A stretch of DNA of 8,719 nucleotides, from assembly GCA_002425405.1 (NCBI GenBank), contig DIME01000023.1:1-8719 (forward strand), read 5' to 3'. The position numbers and the translations under genes are program-made. Under the pieces are notes generated by a model. The model saw only the letters and a program-made list of their open reading frames with translations. It was not told where the DNA came from and did not search any database. Below, in pieces: positions 6,993 to 8,719 of this stretch. Position 1 is the first letter of the stretch. Every line of letters starts with the position of its first letter. The DNA is from Candidatus Accumulibacter vicinus (GTDB taxonomy: Bacteria > Pseudomonadota > Gammaproteobacteria > Burkholderiales > Rhodocyclaceae).

Positions 6993-8142
6993 AGATGTTC
7001 GGCAGTTTCTTGCCCGTCGCTTTCAAAGCAAGCACCGCGAGTGGTTGATCGGTGATCCGGGCGAGGGCCAATGGCCGCTGGAGGTTACGCTCGGTGTGCC
7101 GACGGAGCAGGCTGCACTGAGGCAAGTCGACGGCGTTCGCGCTTGGGTGAGCGCATGGCAAAGCTGGCAAGGAGTCGGCACCCTGTCCTGGTGTGAGCGT
7201 CGGTGGAAAGCGCTTGGCGTCCAGCGGCTGCCAGAGAAACTGGTGTTACGAGGCCCTGAAGATGTTGCCTTGTGGATTGGTGCATCCGCACGGTGGGTTC
7301 GTGCCCTGTCTCGGTATCAGACGCTCACTGCTCGCTGGCCGCTGCTTGCGCAGCAGTTGCCGAGATATTTTGATGTCCTCGCTGACTACAGCGATTCCGA
7401 TTTCCGTCGACTGGCAGAGATGCTGGATTGGATCAATCGCAATCCGAAATCGAATCTCTACCCACGACAAATTCCGGTTGCCGGTGCCGACAGCAAATGG
7501 CTGGATTCTAGAACGGGCATCATCTCTGACTTGATTGCAACGCTCCAGGGTGACCCAACAGGAGCGCGCGACTTCTTCTGGCGCTGCGGCTTGAGGGCAC
7601 AGCCCCAGTTAATGCGCATGCGCGTTCTAGACCCGGATCTAAGAGCCAGTTTGGGCGGTCTTGGCGATATCTCGGCTCCTTGTGAGGAGGTCGCGAGCAT
7701 TTGTATACGACCAAACAATGTCTTCGTTGTTGAGAACCTTCAAACTGGCCTTGCCTTTGATGATCTGCCAGGGGCGGTTGTGATCATGCGACTGGGTTAC
7801 GCGGTTGACGTTTTGGGACAGCTTTCATGGCTACAACAGGCGCAATGTATCTACTGGGGTGACATTGATACGCATGGCTTTGCCATTCTTAATCGAGCCA
7901 GAACATACATCCCAAGCCTGAAGACTGTGCTTATGGATGAGTCAACGCTGATGAGTCATCGCGATTTATGGGTCGAAGAGAAAGACCAGCACTCTTCCAC
8001 AGAACTTCCACTACTCACCAATACCGAACAAAAGCTCTACCAGTCGATTAAAGGAAATGCCTGGGACCAACAAGTCCGCCTCGAACAGGAGCGGATACGC
8101 TGGGATGTGGCGTGGAATGCCATACAGGCAAGTATTCGATGA
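6979..8142 (+). CDS. jetD: JetD, Toprim nuclease subunit of type I Wadjet (DUF3322-DUF2220)
   Basis: JetD is the DNA-cleaving subunit, related in fold to the topoisomerase VI A / Spo11 family, and cuts circular DNA trapped by the JetABC motor. The 387-residue protein has the N-terminal DUF3322 region (about 5-190, with conserved-looking ADSKWLDSRTGII near 169-181) and a C-terminal DUF2220 Toprim domain (about 205-380). The Toprim metal-binding residues are visible: Glu252 in VFVVENLQT, and Asp295 and Asp297 in YWGDIDTHGF. The family motif LMDESTL follows, then the C-terminal RLEQERIRW. Nothing suggests inactivation. The start is TTG, chosen because of a strong ribosome binding site and a 14-base overlap with jetC; a TTG may lower the amount of nuclease relative to the other subunits (inference). 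The last third (about 7681-8040) has about 48% GC by hand count, below the roughly 60% of jetC. Confidence 0.94.
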   Translation: MKLPEDVRQFLARRFQSKHREWLIGDPGEGQWPLEVTLGVPTEQAALRQVDGVRAWVSAWQSWQGVGTLSWCERRWKALGVQRLPEKLVLRGPEDVALWIGASARWVRALSRYQTLTARWPLLAQQLPRYFDVLADYSDSDFRRLAEMLDWINRNPKSNLYPRQIPVAGADSKWLDSRTGIISDLIATLQGDPTGARDFFWRCGLRAQPQLMRMRVLDPDLRASLGGLGDISAPCEEVASICIRPNNVFVVENLQTGLAFDDLPGAVVIMRLGYAVDVLGQLSWLQQAQCIYWGDIDTHGFAILNRARTYIPSLKTVLMDESTLMSHRDLWVEEKDQHSSTELPLLTNTEQKLYQSIKGNAWDQQVRLEQERIRWDVAWNAIQASIR

Positions 8143-8151
8143 TCCAGGATC

Positions 8152-8159
8152 AGGGAGGT
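8152..8159 (+). promoter_or_regulatory. Ribosome binding site fixing the GTG start of the fifth gene
   Basis: AGGGAGGT lies five bases before the GTG at 8165 and just after the jetD stop. It outweighs an in-frame ATG at 8057, which lies deep inside jetD and lacks comparable support. Confidence 0.7.
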
Positions 8160-8164
8160 CAGTC

Positions 8165-8674
8165 GTGAGTGGAAATCGATGGGACCAGCCGGGTGTGCCC
8201 CACAAGGGATGGCACTGCGTTGACGTGGTCGACCTGCGGGCCGACGGCGAGTCAGCAGACGAGACCGACTACGCGACCTGCCAAATGTGCGGCAACGAAA
8301 AGATCCGCTATGTCCACATCATGGAGCATCCAGATCTGGACGAGAACTTCGACGTCGGGTGCGTCTGCGCCGAGAAGATGAGCGACGACTACGAGGGGCC
8401 GAAACGGCGTGAGGCCAAGTTGCGCAACCGAGCAGCACGCCGAACCCGATGGCTGCAGCGCAAATGGCGGGTGTCCGCCAAGGGGAATAGTTTTCTGAAC
8501 GTCGATGGGCACAACCTCGGCGTCCACATGAACAAGTTCAAGCGGTGGGGCTACCGGATCGGCAGCCGGTTCAGCAACAAGACCTACGCAACCAAAGACG
8601 AAGCCAAGCTGGCGCTTTTCGATGACTTCTGGGCAGCGACCCAGGATGACGATCGGCTGTGGGCTTCGGACTGA
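8165..8674 (+). CDS. Cys-rich, probable zinc-binding protein of unknown function, last gene of the jet operon
   Basis: No named family is assigned. With the GTG start the protein has 169 residues. Its first part holds CQMC (Cys39, Cys42) and CVC (Cys66, Cys68), with His51 and His55 between them, a spacing that suggests a treble-clef or zinc-ribbon-like metal site. Next comes a strongly basic stretch (about 80-105: RREAKLRNRAARRTRWLQRK), then a segment with VSAKGNSFLNVDGHNLGV that reads as a small beta-rich domain. The end is acidic. The metal site and basic helix suggest nucleic-acid or protein contact, but this is inference. Proteins with the same CxxC...VGCVCAEKM pattern are, as I recall, hypothetical proteins scattered in bacterial accessory DNA. 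The gene starts 22 bases after jetD without room for a promoter and has its own strong ribosome binding site, so it should be transcribed with jetABCD. It may be a Wadjet accessory protein or merely a passenger. Confidence 0.85.
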   Translation: MSGNRWDQPGVPHKGWHCVDVVDLRADGESADETDYATCQMCGNEKIRYVHIMEHPDLDENFDVGCVCAEKMSDDYEGPKRREAKLRNRAARRTRWLQRKWRVSAKGNSFLNVDGHNLGVHMNKFKRWGYRIGSRFSNKTYATKDEAKLALFDDFWAATQDDDRLWASD

Positions 8675-8719
8675 TTCCAGCAGGCTGGCGGACCAGTCTT
8701 AGCCCATCTTTAACATCCC

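Noticed and set aside
8057..8164. Upstream ATG extension of the Cys-rich gene into jetD
   Set aside because: The extra 36 codons overlap the conserved C-terminus of JetD, while the GTG at 8165 has a strong site at ideal spacing.
8669..8698. Nested inverted repeat after the last gene (GACTG/CAGTC with CCAG/CTGG inside) as an operon terminator
   Set aside because: The stems are short, the loop geometry is poor and only two Ts follow directly. The window ends soon after, so a real terminator may lie outside.
1..8719. CRISPR arrays, tRNA or rRNA genes, insertion sequences, integrase or attachment sites
   Set aside because: No regularly spaced repeats, cloverleaf-like sequence, transposase or integrase frame, or terminal inverted repeats were seen by eye. 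Apart from the 1311-1466 gap, the DNA is almost wholly coding.

Overview
The window is a compact bacterial defence locus. Hand counts give roughly 60% GC in the main genes, and the proteins resemble those of high-GC Proteobacteria. The species cannot be named from this sequence, and there is no rRNA, tRNA or housekeeping gene to anchor it. The layout is two transcription units facing away from a short regulatory gap, which is typical of an accessory defence island.

Left unit (minus strand, positions 43-1310): a WYL-domain winged-helix regulator resembling BrxR, the regulator found at BREX phage-defence loci. Nine bases after it comes a small P-loop protein resembling BrxF of type III BREX. 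This protein stops soon after its Walker B strand, and a GC-rich hairpin that looks like a terminator follows directly. The other BREX genes are absent from the window, so the unit looks like the head of a BREX-III operon that was cut short or re-used.

Control region (about 1311-1466): two sigma-70-like promoters overlap head to head, one for each unit. Two perfect 9-base direct repeats (GTTATTGCG) flank them and are candidate operator half-sites, perhaps for the WYL protein.

Right unit (plus strand, 1467-8674): a complete type I Wadjet (JetABCD) system. JetA is kleisin-like, JetB is a KITE-like protein, JetC is the SMC-like ATPase and JetD is the Toprim nuclease. All junctions overlap (14, 4 and 14 bases), so the genes are almost certainly one translationally coupled operon. 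Known Wadjet systems extrude DNA loops and cleave small circular DNA such as plasmids. All ATPase and Toprim motifs expected for activity are visible. A fifth gene starts 22 bases after jetD behind a strong ribosome binding site. It encodes a 169-residue Cys-rich, probably zinc-binding protein of unknown function and is the least explained part of the locus.

Possible novelty lies in three places: the Cys-rich fifth gene, the BREX-type regulator placed divergently against a Wadjet operon, and the shortened BrxF-like ATPase.
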